Shown in pieces: positions 34,959 through 43,300 of a DNA stretch of 64,000 nucleotides (position 1 is the first letter of the stretch; the number at the start of each line of letters is the position of its first letter). Under the pieces are notes generated by a model. That model had not been told where the DNA came from. It made no database searches and saw only the letters and a program-made list of their open reading frames with translations. The DNA is taken from the NCBI GenBank assembly GCA_964392985.1, contig CAYMSF010000019.1:3500-67499 (forward strand). The letters are read 5' to 3'. Made by a program: the position numbers and the translations under genes. Source of the stretch: CAYMSF01 sp964392985. Its GTDB lineage: Bacteria > Verrucomicrobiota > Lentisphaeria > Victivallales > Victivallaceae.

Positions 34959-37169
34959 ATGTTGCTGGATCAGTTAGTCGGCTCTTGCCGCCATAACGTG
35001 GTTGCCATTGAACCCGGCGCCACGTCCGGTGCGGTTATCTATTCCCGTGATTCTGTCGGGGTTAAACGTGAAGATATTTCTTTTCAACCTTTCATTCTAA
35101 TCGCTGATACCGGGCTGATGAGTGGAATTAATGTACCCTTTGAGGTTGACCAACTGTCCGGAGAAAATAAATTCAAATACCGCATCCGGGTTTCGGATTT
35201 TTCAGGATATAATGCCGCGTTGGACTGGCTGAAACTAAAAGCCGGATTAAGTAACTCCGCCACCAATAACTCTTATCGGATTTTTTCAGATGAGATTCAA
35301 CAAATTCTTACCGCTGGCGGTTTCAGGTCTTTCCGGGGCATGAACTTTGGTGATTTGCGCCGGATGCAATTTGATATTGAAACGCTCAAAGCGCCGGGGT
35401 TTGAATTTTCCAACCCGGAACGCGAGGAGGATGCAATTATTGTTATCGCGATGTCCGACAGCACCGGCTGGGAACAACTTTTGAGTACGGATAACATGAG
35501 CGAAAAGGAGTTGCTTGAACGTTTTGTCGCAACCGTCATTGAACGCGACCCTGATGTGCTTGAGGGACATAATATTTGCCGGTTCGATTTGCCGTTCATA
35601 GAAACCAGAGCGAAACGGCACCGGGTAAAACTTAAGCTTGGTCGCGATAACAGCATAATAGCCAAACGCAATTCGCGTTTCAATGCCGCAGAACGTACTA
35701 TTAATTATGTTCGTTATGACATTTTCGGTCGACATGTTGTTGACACATATCATCAGACGCTCTTTTACGATATCAGTCATCGCAATCTGGAAAGTTACGG
35801 TTTAAAATATGTGGCAAAACACTTTGGAGTTGCCGCACCGAACCGCACCTATCTTGACGGGAAAGATATTGACCACGCCTGGCATAATGACCGTCAACGT
35901 CTGCTGGCTTATGCTTTAGATGACGTCCGGGAAACCAGAGCAATCAGTAATATCTTTTCGCCAAGTTATTTCTATCAGGCGCAATTGATTCCAATGAAGT
36001 ATCAGGACTGTGTAATCCGTGGAAATGCCACCTGCATTGACGCACTGTTGACGGCGGAATATTTATCCGCCGGCGCCAGTTTGCCGGAACCGGAGTCGCC
36101 AAAACCTTTTGCCGGAGGCTTGACACAATCGTTTAAAACAGGAGTTTTCAAAAACGTATGGCATTGTGACGTACGTTCACTTTATCCCTCAATTATTCTT
36201 GCCTCAAGATGGTGTCCGCGCCAGGATTATATGAACACGTTTCCCCGTTTGCTCTGTGCCTTGCGGCAGTTCAGATTGAATGCCAAGGATGCGGAAAAGG
36301 CAGCGACCGACCCGGCTGAAAAGGATGGATTTAATGCACTGCAGACAACATTTAAGATTCTGATCAATTCTTTTTACGGTTATCTGGGGTTCGGGCAGGG
36401 TACATTCAACGATTATGATATGGCGGAGCGGGTTACCGCGCAAGGTCGTGAAATTTTGACGACCATGCTTGACACCTTGAATAAAACAGGTGCAAATGTA
36501 CTGGAAATGGACACGGACGGTATCTATTTCCAACCGCCGGACCATATTGCGGAGACCGCCACGATTGAAAAGATTGTCCAAAGTTCACTGCCGGAAGGAA
36601 TTGATGTTGAACTTGATGACACTTATCCCGCGATGTTCTGCTACAAAAGTAAAAATTATGCGCTGCTTGAACAGGACGGGGCTATTTCTTTAACCGGGGC
36701 GGCGCTCAAATCACGTGGTCTTGAGGCGTTTCAACGCGAATTTATTGAGAGCTTATTGACTCATCTGCTCCGGGAGGAACCGGAAAAGATTTCGTTGCTT
36801 ATCAGCGAATTCCGTGATGCCATCGCCAATCACAAATGGCCCCTGGAAAAGCTGGCCAAAACCGAAACACTGAGCGATTCAATTGACTCATATAAGAAAA
36901 AAATTGCCGGAGGCGATTCACGCCGGAGCGCCGCCTATGAACTGGCAATCGCCTCAAAACGGGATTACCGGCGCGGCGATCAAGTATCATTTTACATTAC
37001 AGGAAACAAACGCAAGGCCTCTGTCGTTGATAATGCCAGATTGCTTGCCGATGCCATACCCGAACTACGGGATGAAAATATTCCATATTACAGTGGAAAA
37101 CTTGAAGAACTTATTGAGAAATTTGCAGAATTTATTCCGCATCAGAAAAAAGACGGACAATTATTGTAG
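34959..37169 (+). CDS. Family B DNA polymerase (Pol II-like)
   Basis: The 736-residue enzyme has an intact 3'-5' exonuclease: Exo I FDIET at about residue 138, Exo II GHNICRFDLPF at about 203, and Exo III YALDDVRET at about 317. The polymerase core is also intact: motif A DVRSLYPSIIL near 403, motif B KILINSFYGYLG near 466, and motif C DTDGIYF near 518. The RG-rich thumb carries DYRRGDQVSFYITGNKR. In E. coli the relative, Pol II (PolB), works in SOS repair and replication restart; several bacterial phyla carry such archaeal-type family B enzymes. The N-terminal domain is short. It begins 68 bp after the activator gene, without an obvious promoter, and could be co-transcribed with it. No phage genes are near, so a phage origin is not indicated. 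Confidence 0.88.
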   Translation: MLLDQLVGSCRHNVVAIEPGATSGAVIYSRDSVGVKREDISFQPFILIADTGLMSGINVPFEVDQLSGENKFKYRIRVSDFSGYNAALDWLKLKAGLSNSATNNSYRIFSDEIQQILTAGGFRSFRGMNFGDLRRMQFDIETLKAPGFEFSNPEREEDAIIVIAMSDSTGWEQLLSTDNMSEKELLERFVATVIERDPDVLEGHNICRFDLPFIETRAKRHRVKLKLGRDNSIIAKRNSRFNAAERTINYVRYDIFGRHVVDTYHQTLFYDISHRNLESYGLKYVAKHFGVAAPNRTYLDGKDIDHAWHNDRQRLLAYALDDVRETRAISNIFSPSYFYQAQLIPMKYQDCVIRGNATCIDALLTAEYLSAGASLPEPESPKPFAGGLTQSFKTGVFKNVWHCDVRSLYPSIILASRWCPRQDYMNTFPRLLCALRQFRLNAKDAEKAATDPAEKDGFNALQTTFKILINSFYGYLGFGQGTFNDYDMAERVTAQGREILTTMLDTLNKTGANVLEMDTDGIYFQPPDHIAETATIEKIVQSSLPEGIDVELDDTYPAMFCYKSKNYALLEQDGAISLTGAALKSRGLEAFQREFIESLLTHLLREEPEKISLLISEFRDAIANHKWPLEKLAKTETLSDSIDSYKKKIAGGDSRRSAAYELAIASKRDYRRGDQVSFYITGNKRKASVVDNARLLADAIPELRDENIPYYSGKLEELIEKFAEFIPHQKKDGQLL

Positions 37170-37307
37170 GCAATCAGGACAGATTTTGTTTGTTGCAAGC
37201 AGTAAGATTTTTTTGGTTTTTTTAAATTAATTTGTAACCTTTTTATGACAGATGACGACTAACAGTTAAAAGCGTGTCGGATATATTGACACGGTTTGGT
37301 AATTTAC

Positions 37308-37892
37308 ATGAGTGAACTGAGTGACGCCGAAATAGTCGGCAGTGTGCTTAATGGCGATATTGATGCGTTTGGATTGCTGGTAGATCGTTATCAGGCGAAA
37401 GTTCTCGCGATTGCCGGACGACGCGTTCCATCATCAGAAGCGCAGGAGATTGCGCAAAGAATTTTCATTGCGGCATTCAAGAGTCTGGGCGGGTTTTCCC
37501 GGAAAAAACCTTTTGAGCACTGGCTGGCGGGGATTGCTGTACGTAGTTGTTGTGATTACTGGCGTTCCAGCGGTTACAGCCGGTCGTTACGGTTGGAACC
37601 GGACGAAGATTATTGCAACTGGTTTGAAGAAATCGGTCAAGCCAGTTCGGTTGAGCATTGCGCAACGTTGTTGCAACGGCAGGAGACGGTTGAGATTATG
37701 AATTTATGTCTTTCTCAACTAAAACCGGAAGACCGGGCAGTTTTAGAGCTGGTATATTTTGAAGATTTACCTTTAAAGGAAGTTGCCGGTATGATGGAAT
37801 GGGGTTTGGCTAAAACTAAAATTAAAGCAATGCGCGCAAGGAATAAGTTGCGGGAGAATATAAAACAATTGATGAAGGAACATAAAATATGA
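37308..37892 (+). CDS. ECF-type RNA polymerase sigma factor
   Basis: The 194-residue protein begins MSELSDAEIVGSVLNGDIDAFGLLVDRYQAKV, the sigma region 2 opening of ECF factors. It continues with AQEIAQRIFIAAFKSLGGFSRKKPFEHWLAGIAVRSCCDYWR (regions 2.2-2.4). Region 4 is LSQLKPEDRAVLELVYFEDLPLKEVAGMMEWGLAKTKIKAMRARNKL, with its helix-turn-helix near the end. It overlaps the next gene, a small membrane protein, by ATGA, as expected for a sigma/anti-sigma pair. An inverted repeat CGTGTC-N9-GACACG lies 15 bp before the start and may affect expression. The five genes that follow in the same direction are small envelope proteins and probably its targets. The ECF subgroup cannot be named. Confidence 0.9.
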   Translation: MSELSDAEIVGSVLNGDIDAFGLLVDRYQAKVLAIAGRRVPSSEAQEIAQRIFIAAFKSLGGFSRKKPFEHWLAGIAVRSCCDYWRSSGYSRSLRLEPDEDYCNWFEEIGQASSVEHCATLLQRQETVEIMNLCLSQLKPEDRAVLELVYFEDLPLKEVAGMMEWGLAKTKIKAMRARNKLRENIKQLMKEHKI

Positions 37893-38308
37893 AAAAAGAG
37901 ATAATAAACTTCCGGTTCAGCAGGTTTCGACGTATTGTCCGCGGTTTTTTTACCGGAAATAATTCTGACGTTGATTTGTGTCAGGAAGATTCTCCGGCTG
38001 TTGATAATGTTATCGTTGATAATATCGAAAAAGTTTTTAAGTCTGCCTATCAATCATTACCCGACACTGTTCATCCATCGGCGGAACTGCGCAGCAATGT
38101 GATGAATGCAATCCGCCGGGTAAACCTGCCTAAATCAATATTCCCCTACGAAGAAATAGTTTGTTGGCGCGCAGCATGGACTTCATTGGCCGCGACCCTG
38201 ATAATCGCCTCATTGATAGGTTTCATTAATTTAAGGGAGGATGATGGCACGGGCGAGTCCAGAATTGCTGATAAAATGGTAGCGTATAACGACAACGCTC
38301 AGGAGTAA
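37889..38308 (+). CDS. Small membrane protein, probable anti-sigma factor
   Basis: This 139-residue protein starts within the ATGA overlap of the sigma gene. Residues 1-90 are hydrophilic and probably cytoplasmic, with a helical stretch FKSAYQSLPDTVHPSAELRSNVMNAIRRV. One transmembrane helix follows near residues 95-113 (AWTSLAATLIIASLIGFI) and a short acidic outer tail. Size, topology and tight coupling match anti-sigma factors of the RseA/ZAS type, although the zinc motif HxxxCxxC is absent. It would hold the sigma factor at the membrane until an envelope signal arrives. The role is inferred from context only. Confidence 0.6.
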   Translation: MKKEIINFRFSRFRRIVRGFFTGNNSDVDLCQEDSPAVDNVIVDNIEKVFKSAYQSLPDTVHPSAELRSNVMNAIRRVNLPKSIFPYEEIVCWRAAWTSLAATLIIASLIGFINLREDDGTGESRIADKMVAYNDNAQE

Positions 38309-38318
38309 AGATAATATT

Positions 38319-38717
38319 ATGAAAATGTTTCCTAAATCTAAAAAATTGCGTATTGCGATTGCAATATTTTTTCTTTCCGGGTTGATTCTCGGTACAACTT
38401 GCGGATACTACTGGGGAAAAAACACCCGGCGTGCCAGAATGGCGCCTGGTGAGTTTAAGCGGTATTTACATGAAAAAACCGTCTCCGAATTGGAATTGAC
38501 GCCGGAACAGGAAAAACAGATTACCCCGATATTGGAAAGAAAATTTGAGAAGATTAATCAGATTCGGACACAATCATCCGGTGAACTGATAAAAATCGTT
38601 GCCGCCAGTTATGATGAGATGAAAGTTTTTTTAAAACCGGAGCAACAGCCTAAGTTGGAAGCGATGAAACAACGGAGCGTTACTCGTCTGCAGGAAAAAA
38701 TCAGGGAGAAATTATAA
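38319..38717 (+). CDS. Spy/CpxP-like (LTxxQ) membrane-anchored periplasmic protein
   Basis: This 132-residue protein has an N-terminal anchor (residues about 11-31, IAIAIFFLSGLILGTTCGYYW). A helical periplasmic part follows, containing LELTPEQEKQITPILERKFEKI and VFLKPEQQPKLEAMKQR. These two LTPEQ/LKPEQ-like repeats and the helical hairpin layout are typical of the Spy, CpxP and CnrR/ZraP group. These proteins act as ATP-free chaperones or metal/envelope stress sensors. It lies 10 bp after the anti-sigma gene and two bp before the next gene. In cobalt/nickel systems (CnrR/RsrX) a similar protein controls an ECF sigma factor with its anti-sigma partner, so a sensing role here is plausible. Confidence 0.65.
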   Translation: MKMFPKSKKLRIAIAIFFLSGLILGTTCGYYWGKNTRRARMAPGEFKRYLHEKTVSELELTPEQEKQITPILERKFEKINQIRTQSSGELIKIVAASYDEMKVFLKPEQQPKLEAMKQRSVTRLQEKIREKL

Positions 38718-38719
38718 CA

Positions 38720-38998
38720 ATGAAAAGAATGTACAGATTATATCTCGTGCTGACTGCCGGGTGTTTGATTTTAATTGGCGGAGGCTGTGCGCTCGTCAAT
38801 GAAGTTAAGGATTCCAATCGGCAATACGATGAAAAGCAGAAGGAAAAAAAGGCCAATCCGCAGGAAAAAAGTTTATTGCCTCCATCCATGGCGAATTATA
38901 ATGATACCGAAAAACAGGAACTTGAGGCATTTTACAAACATACAGATCAGGAACGCAAGGCGATTAAAAAACAGGTTTATGGCGGACTTATGCCATAA
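38720..38998 (+). CDS. Small lipoprotein of unknown function
   Basis: The 92-residue product has a type II signal: LYLVLTAGCLILIGGGC with Cys about 23 as the probable lipidated residue (lipobox LIGGGC is unusual but has the Gly-Cys step). The mature part is very hydrophilic, KDSNRQYDEKQKEKKANPQ, then a helical stretch TEKQELEAFYKHTDQERKAIKK. It starts two bp after the Spy-like gene stop and is clearly part of the same operon. No homologue is recognised. It could bridge envelope layers or modulate the Spy-like neighbour, which is speculation. Confidence 0.6.
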   Translation: MKRMYRLYLVLTAGCLILIGGGCALVNEVKDSNRQYDEKQKEKKANPQEKSLLPPSMANYNDTEKQELEAFYKHTDQERKAIKKQVYGGLMP

Positions 38999-39075
38999 CT
39001 GGAATAACAACAGAAACCTGTTAGTAATACTATAATATTTAAAGTTATTTTTAAAAACATATAGAAAGGGTTATC

Positions 39076-39609
39076 ATGTTAAGAAGAAAATTTACATTAA
39101 TCGAATTGCTCACCGTAATTACGATTATCTCGCTTTTGGCGGCAATGTTACTGCCGGGTTTGAATAAAGCGAGAAAGTCCGCCCGGAGTACTGCCTGTAA
39201 AAATAATCTGCGTCAGATTGGCATTATGATTAAGAGCTATTTTGGTGATTATAAAACGATGCCGGTGGCGGCAATGAAGCCGACGGTGAACGCTGATGAT
39301 AAACCCATCCATGTCGTATTGAAGCCATATTACGAAAATCAAAAGGTTTTTTTCTGTACGGAAGATGTTTACAAGCAGTATAGCGATACCTACCCTGCAC
39401 AAAATGGGAAAACTTTTTTTGAGTCGGAAGGCACCAGCTATGAATATGATTATCAGTCGATGCGAGCCCGCGGATTACAGCATGCTGAGCGTTCTACCTC
39501 TGTAACCATGTGCGATTTTGAATGTTTTCATGCCAAACCGATGGCCAAAGGGGCGAAGAACTATCTGTTTGGTGATGGTCATGTCGGTGATCCTTTGGAC
39601 CAACTATAA
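39076..39609 (+). CDS. Pilin-like protein (prepilin signal) in the ECF operon
   Basis: The 177-residue protein begins MLRRKFTLIELLTVITIISLLAAML, a class III prepilin signal with Glu at mature position 5 and a hydrophobic helix. (The recognisable core is FTLIELLTVITIISLLA.) It continues ARKSARSTACKNNLRQIGIMI, the usual pseudopilin continuation with one conserved Cys, and ends NYLFGDGHVGDPLDQL, the remains of the H-X-DG region. The typical partner His nine residues upstream of DG is not in place; the nearest is in CFHAKPMAKGAK. An AT-rich stretch with TATAAT around 39030 could serve as an internal promoter. Being downstream of an ECF sigma factor, it may be induced by envelope stress rather than by sugars like the pilin-like gene at 15.6 kb. 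Confidence 0.8.
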   Translation: MLRRKFTLIELLTVITIISLLAAMLLPGLNKARKSARSTACKNNLRQIGIMIKSYFGDYKTMPVAAMKPTVNADDKPIHVVLKPYYENQKVFFCTEDVYKQYSDTYPAQNGKTFFESEGTSYEYDYQSMRARGLQHAERSTSVTMCDFECFHAKPMAKGAKNYLFGDGHVGDPLDQL

Positions 39610-39634
39610 AATTTAATAAAACAGGGTAAATATC

Positions 39635-40336
39635 ATGGCAATCAGTGCAAACAGTAAAAAAATTCCTTTAAAGGGCGGGTTGGCTAAAAACAATAGTAAA
39701 AAGCCGGCAGTTAAACGCAATAAACTTATTTGGATTGGTATTCCGGCAACGTTGCTGGTGATTGCATCAGTGGCTGGATCGGTTTACTGGTTGACCCGTC
39801 CAAGCTTGAAGGACGCACCGAAGAAGACTGAACCTAAACAGGTAGCGGCTTACCTTGCTTCCGACAAATTTAATCAATTGTCAATGGAAGACAAGAAAAC
39901 CTATGTTTCACAAATATCGGACGGACAACCGCCGTGGCAAATTATGCGCCAATCAGCAGAATTGCCCAAGGCAGACAGGGAAAAATTACATAGTAACATG
40001 GAGCCGGTCATGCATGCGGTAATGAAAGAACGACTGAATAATTTCTTTAAAATGTCGAAAGAAGATCAGCAAAAAGAACTGGAAAAAATGATGGCTCAAA
40101 GAAACCAGTACCGTGGTCAGGGGGGACAGCGACCGGCTCAACCGGCAGGAGGAACAGCAGTCGCAGCCAACAGTAATCCAGGTCAACCGCCGGCGGGTGG
40201 TGGCGGCGGTCGCGGCGGTGGTCGTTCTCCTGTACAACGCAAAGCCCGCTTTGAAACGGTTGATTCAAATACTCGTGCTCAAGGCGTTGAATTCCGGAAA
40301 TTGATGATGCAACAGCGTCAACAACAGGGACGTTGA
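39635..40336 (+). CDS. Single-pass membrane protein with Gly/Gln-rich tail, unknown function
   Basis: This 233-residue protein has a Lys-rich cytoplasmic N-terminus and one transmembrane helix (residues about 31-53, LIWIGIPATLLVIASVAGSVYW). A helical periplasmic region carries FNQLSMEDKKTYVSQI and FFKMSKEDQQKELEKMM, which resemble the LTxxQ repeats of the Spy-like protein two genes upstream. The tail is low-complexity: Pro, Ala and Gly with GGGGGRGGGR, then Gln-rich. It ends 8 bp before the convergent debranching-enzyme gene. It is 25 bp after the pilin-like gene and thus the last gene of the ECF operon. The function is unknown; a periplasmic stress or assembly role is possible. Confidence 0.6.
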   Translation: MAISANSKKIPLKGGLAKNNSKKPAVKRNKLIWIGIPATLLVIASVAGSVYWLTRPSLKDAPKKTEPKQVAAYLASDKFNQLSMEDKKTYVSQISDGQPPWQIMRQSAELPKADREKLHSNMEPVMHAVMKERLNNFFKMSKEDQQKELEKMMAQRNQYRGQGGQRPAQPAGGTAVAANSNPGQPPAGGGGGRGGGRSPVQRKARFETVDSNTRAQGVEFRKLMMQQRQQQGR

Positions 40337-40344
40337 TTAAGTGT

Positions 40345-43300
40345 TTACTGTTGTTCATTCAGTAATTTATAAACCCTGAACAATTCCGTAACTCCCCACG
40401 CCTGAGCGCCACAACCGCGCCAATGATGGGGATAGTCACCATCCATTATTTCAGGGGTATGGCCCGGCACGCCACAGTTAACTTGCTCCGTCGCCGACAT
40501 TAAAATAGCGGCAGCGCGTTTCCGGCAGGATTCCCCGCCAGTTATAAATAAAGCTTCACAATATGAGGGGAATGGCCATGACCAGGCCGTGCCGTTGTGA
40601 TATGCCGGTTTTCTTCTGGTATCTTCATCGCCGAGATAGTGCCCCCAGTAGGGGTGAACCGGATCATTCAGTAAGACGTTATTAAAGTAAACCGGGAGCG
40701 GATACTTTACCGGCAATGCTGCCAGAGAACGGATCCCGCCGGGAATGAGCAATTGTTCACAATCCCGTAATATTTCAATCATAATTTTCTCGCCGGTTAC
40801 GAGTCCCAGAGTTATTGCAAACAACTGGTTGCAACGACAGGCATCGTCAGCAACTGCCTCCAGCGCAGAAATTCCTGGTTTGGCATGAAGACAATCACTC
40901 ATCCGCTTTAATTCATGCAGATAAAATAGCTGTTGTACACTATTTTTCACCTGTTTAGCCAGTTCTGCGAATTCATGGTTGCCGGTGATTTTGCTCATAA
41001 ACCGGAGCGCGGCAAACCAGAGCGCCTGAATTTCAATGGGATAACCTTCACGGGGTGAACCTGCCGGGAAGTTGGTATCCATCCACGTATAATGTCCGGG
41101 ACTGAAAATCAAACCGGTTTTTGGGTCCATTGCGATGCCATTCGGAGTACCGGAACGGTAATGTTTGATGATAGACTCGAGCACTTGACGCAAGTCACGG
41201 CCTCCGCAATTTTCATCGAGAATTGATTTTCCTGCGACATGCACATAGTCGGCAACGGCGGTGAAAAACCATAATGGCGCGTCACTCGTATCCCGGTTGG
41301 AATTATCACTTCCTCTAATCATGTTCGGCAAAGTGCCGTGGCGTTCAAATTTTGCAAACTGGTGAATTATTTCGCGAGATTCCTGCATGAATCCGGCGGC
41401 AATCATGCCGCGCAGACAAATAAAGGTGTCGCGCCCCCAATCAAGAAACCAGGGATAACCGGCAATGACGGTACGGGAATCGTCACGCTTGACGATAAAA
41501 TGACGGATTGCTGCCCGCAGCGTAGTTTCCGGCGCCAGACGTTGTGGAACCTCCGGTAAGGGTTGCTCTGTGAAAGTTGCCGGACAATTTATCCCGGCGG
41601 CGAGAATAACTTTACCGTCGCCTTCGAGTTCTGCGCTGAAAAATCCCGGACTGAATAAATCGGTATGACATTCCATGCCGCGTTCAGATTCCATCGGCAG
41701 ATATTCCATATAATGCCATTCGTGTTGTTCTGCAAAACAGCCGGGGGAAATGGTTAACGCCAGATTTCGTTTTTTTGACGGATTGAAATCAAAGCCGTCT
41801 TTTCTGGCAAAAACGGCAGCGCGGAAAGCATTCTCGGGACCGGAAATAGCCTTGGTAACTTCGTGTACACTGCGGTCTTCAATATCGGGCCGGAGAATTA
41901 TTTTTACCGGTTCAGCGTCAACCAGTGCTGTCGTTCCGTCATCCGCGGCAGGAAGCCGGTGAAAGATGAGCTGAATAAGATTTTTGTCTTCTGACATTTG
42001 CAGTGTCATTTGCAATTTAATAGTTTTCCCCTGTCCCACCGGAACGGAAAAGAGCCATTGTGATTCATTGTTGATGCCGGAGATAAATTCTTGTGTACAT
42101 AACTGATTAATTTCCTGCGAATAGTCACGATAAACAACCCAGCCGCGACAGCGTGAAAACATAACCTGGCGATCGACGGGAAATGACGGGTTACAATTAC
42201 CTGCCAGTATGGCATCATATTTACTGTTAAGAATGCCCCATGCCCCGCAGATTTGACTCATTCCGCCAAGGTCATTGGTGCATAATGAATAAAGCAACTT
42301 CCGTCTGGTTTCAATACCGGTAAACGATGCATTGAAACTGGTATCGCCGGAGGCTGCCAGAAGTAGTAACGGGGCGGTTGAACGTTTTGTTTTACCTGGA
42401 GCATAACTGATAAACAGCAAATCCATTGCCAGATGCTTTTCCGGTGTTTCGGCAAAAAATGCAATGGCAAAATGTCTGCCGTCTTTAAGGGGAAAGCTTT
42501 CCATGGTGCTTCTGGTCATACTGTCCAGTTTAATTTCAGCGCGGAAAGGATGTTGTGACCACAGAATCAGGTTATGGTTCGGGGGAATCATCACCTGCCG
42601 GTTCTGGTCGATGCCGTCATGCCAATTTACTACTGGAGGCAAATCCGTCGCGAAAATTTCTTCGCAGGCGGTTAATGGAGATTTTGCCAGCAATAGCGCC
42701 AAACGTTTTACCTCATCATTCTCTTCAATCAGCGGTTGTGAACTGCCGGTAGTTGCCAGTAATTTTAAAGCAAGATGGCGGAATCTCTGTTCAATTATTT
42801 TTGCGGCCGGTAATAATTTGGCATTTACAGCTTTGTTCAGTTCATTTAAATCCTCAGTCCGGGATGAAAGGCAGTAAACTTGACCCGGGGGTAAATGGCA
42901 ATAAAGGTTTTCTCCACGGTCTTCACAGAAAATTTCACCTTCGCTAAGCAGGTCGATAAATCCTCCGGGCGGAACATCGAACAATTTTTTCTTCCAGAAA
43001 ATACCGTTGGCATTGTGTTCATCCAGATTGACAAGAATAAGTAATGTCCGGTTGTGTTCAGCGGCGTGTCTCAACAGTGCCAGATTATTTCCTGATCCCG
43101 CTTGAATCAGTTCCAGTGTCGCGCCGGCAAAAAATACTGGATGGATTGTGAGGATTGTCTGCAGGCGGCGAATAAGTTCAACCTGATTTTCCGTCGCGTT
43201 CCAGTTCAAAGGTGTGGCACCGTGGACATCAACTTTTGCCGTGGCAAACCATTCCACGCCATTGGTAATACCAAAACCACCGTTTTGTGAGAACAACGCA

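Noticed and set aside
34959..37169. Phage origin for the family B polymerase
   Set aside because: No terminal protein, capsid, integrase or other phage gene is nearby; motifs fit cellular Pol II-like enzymes.
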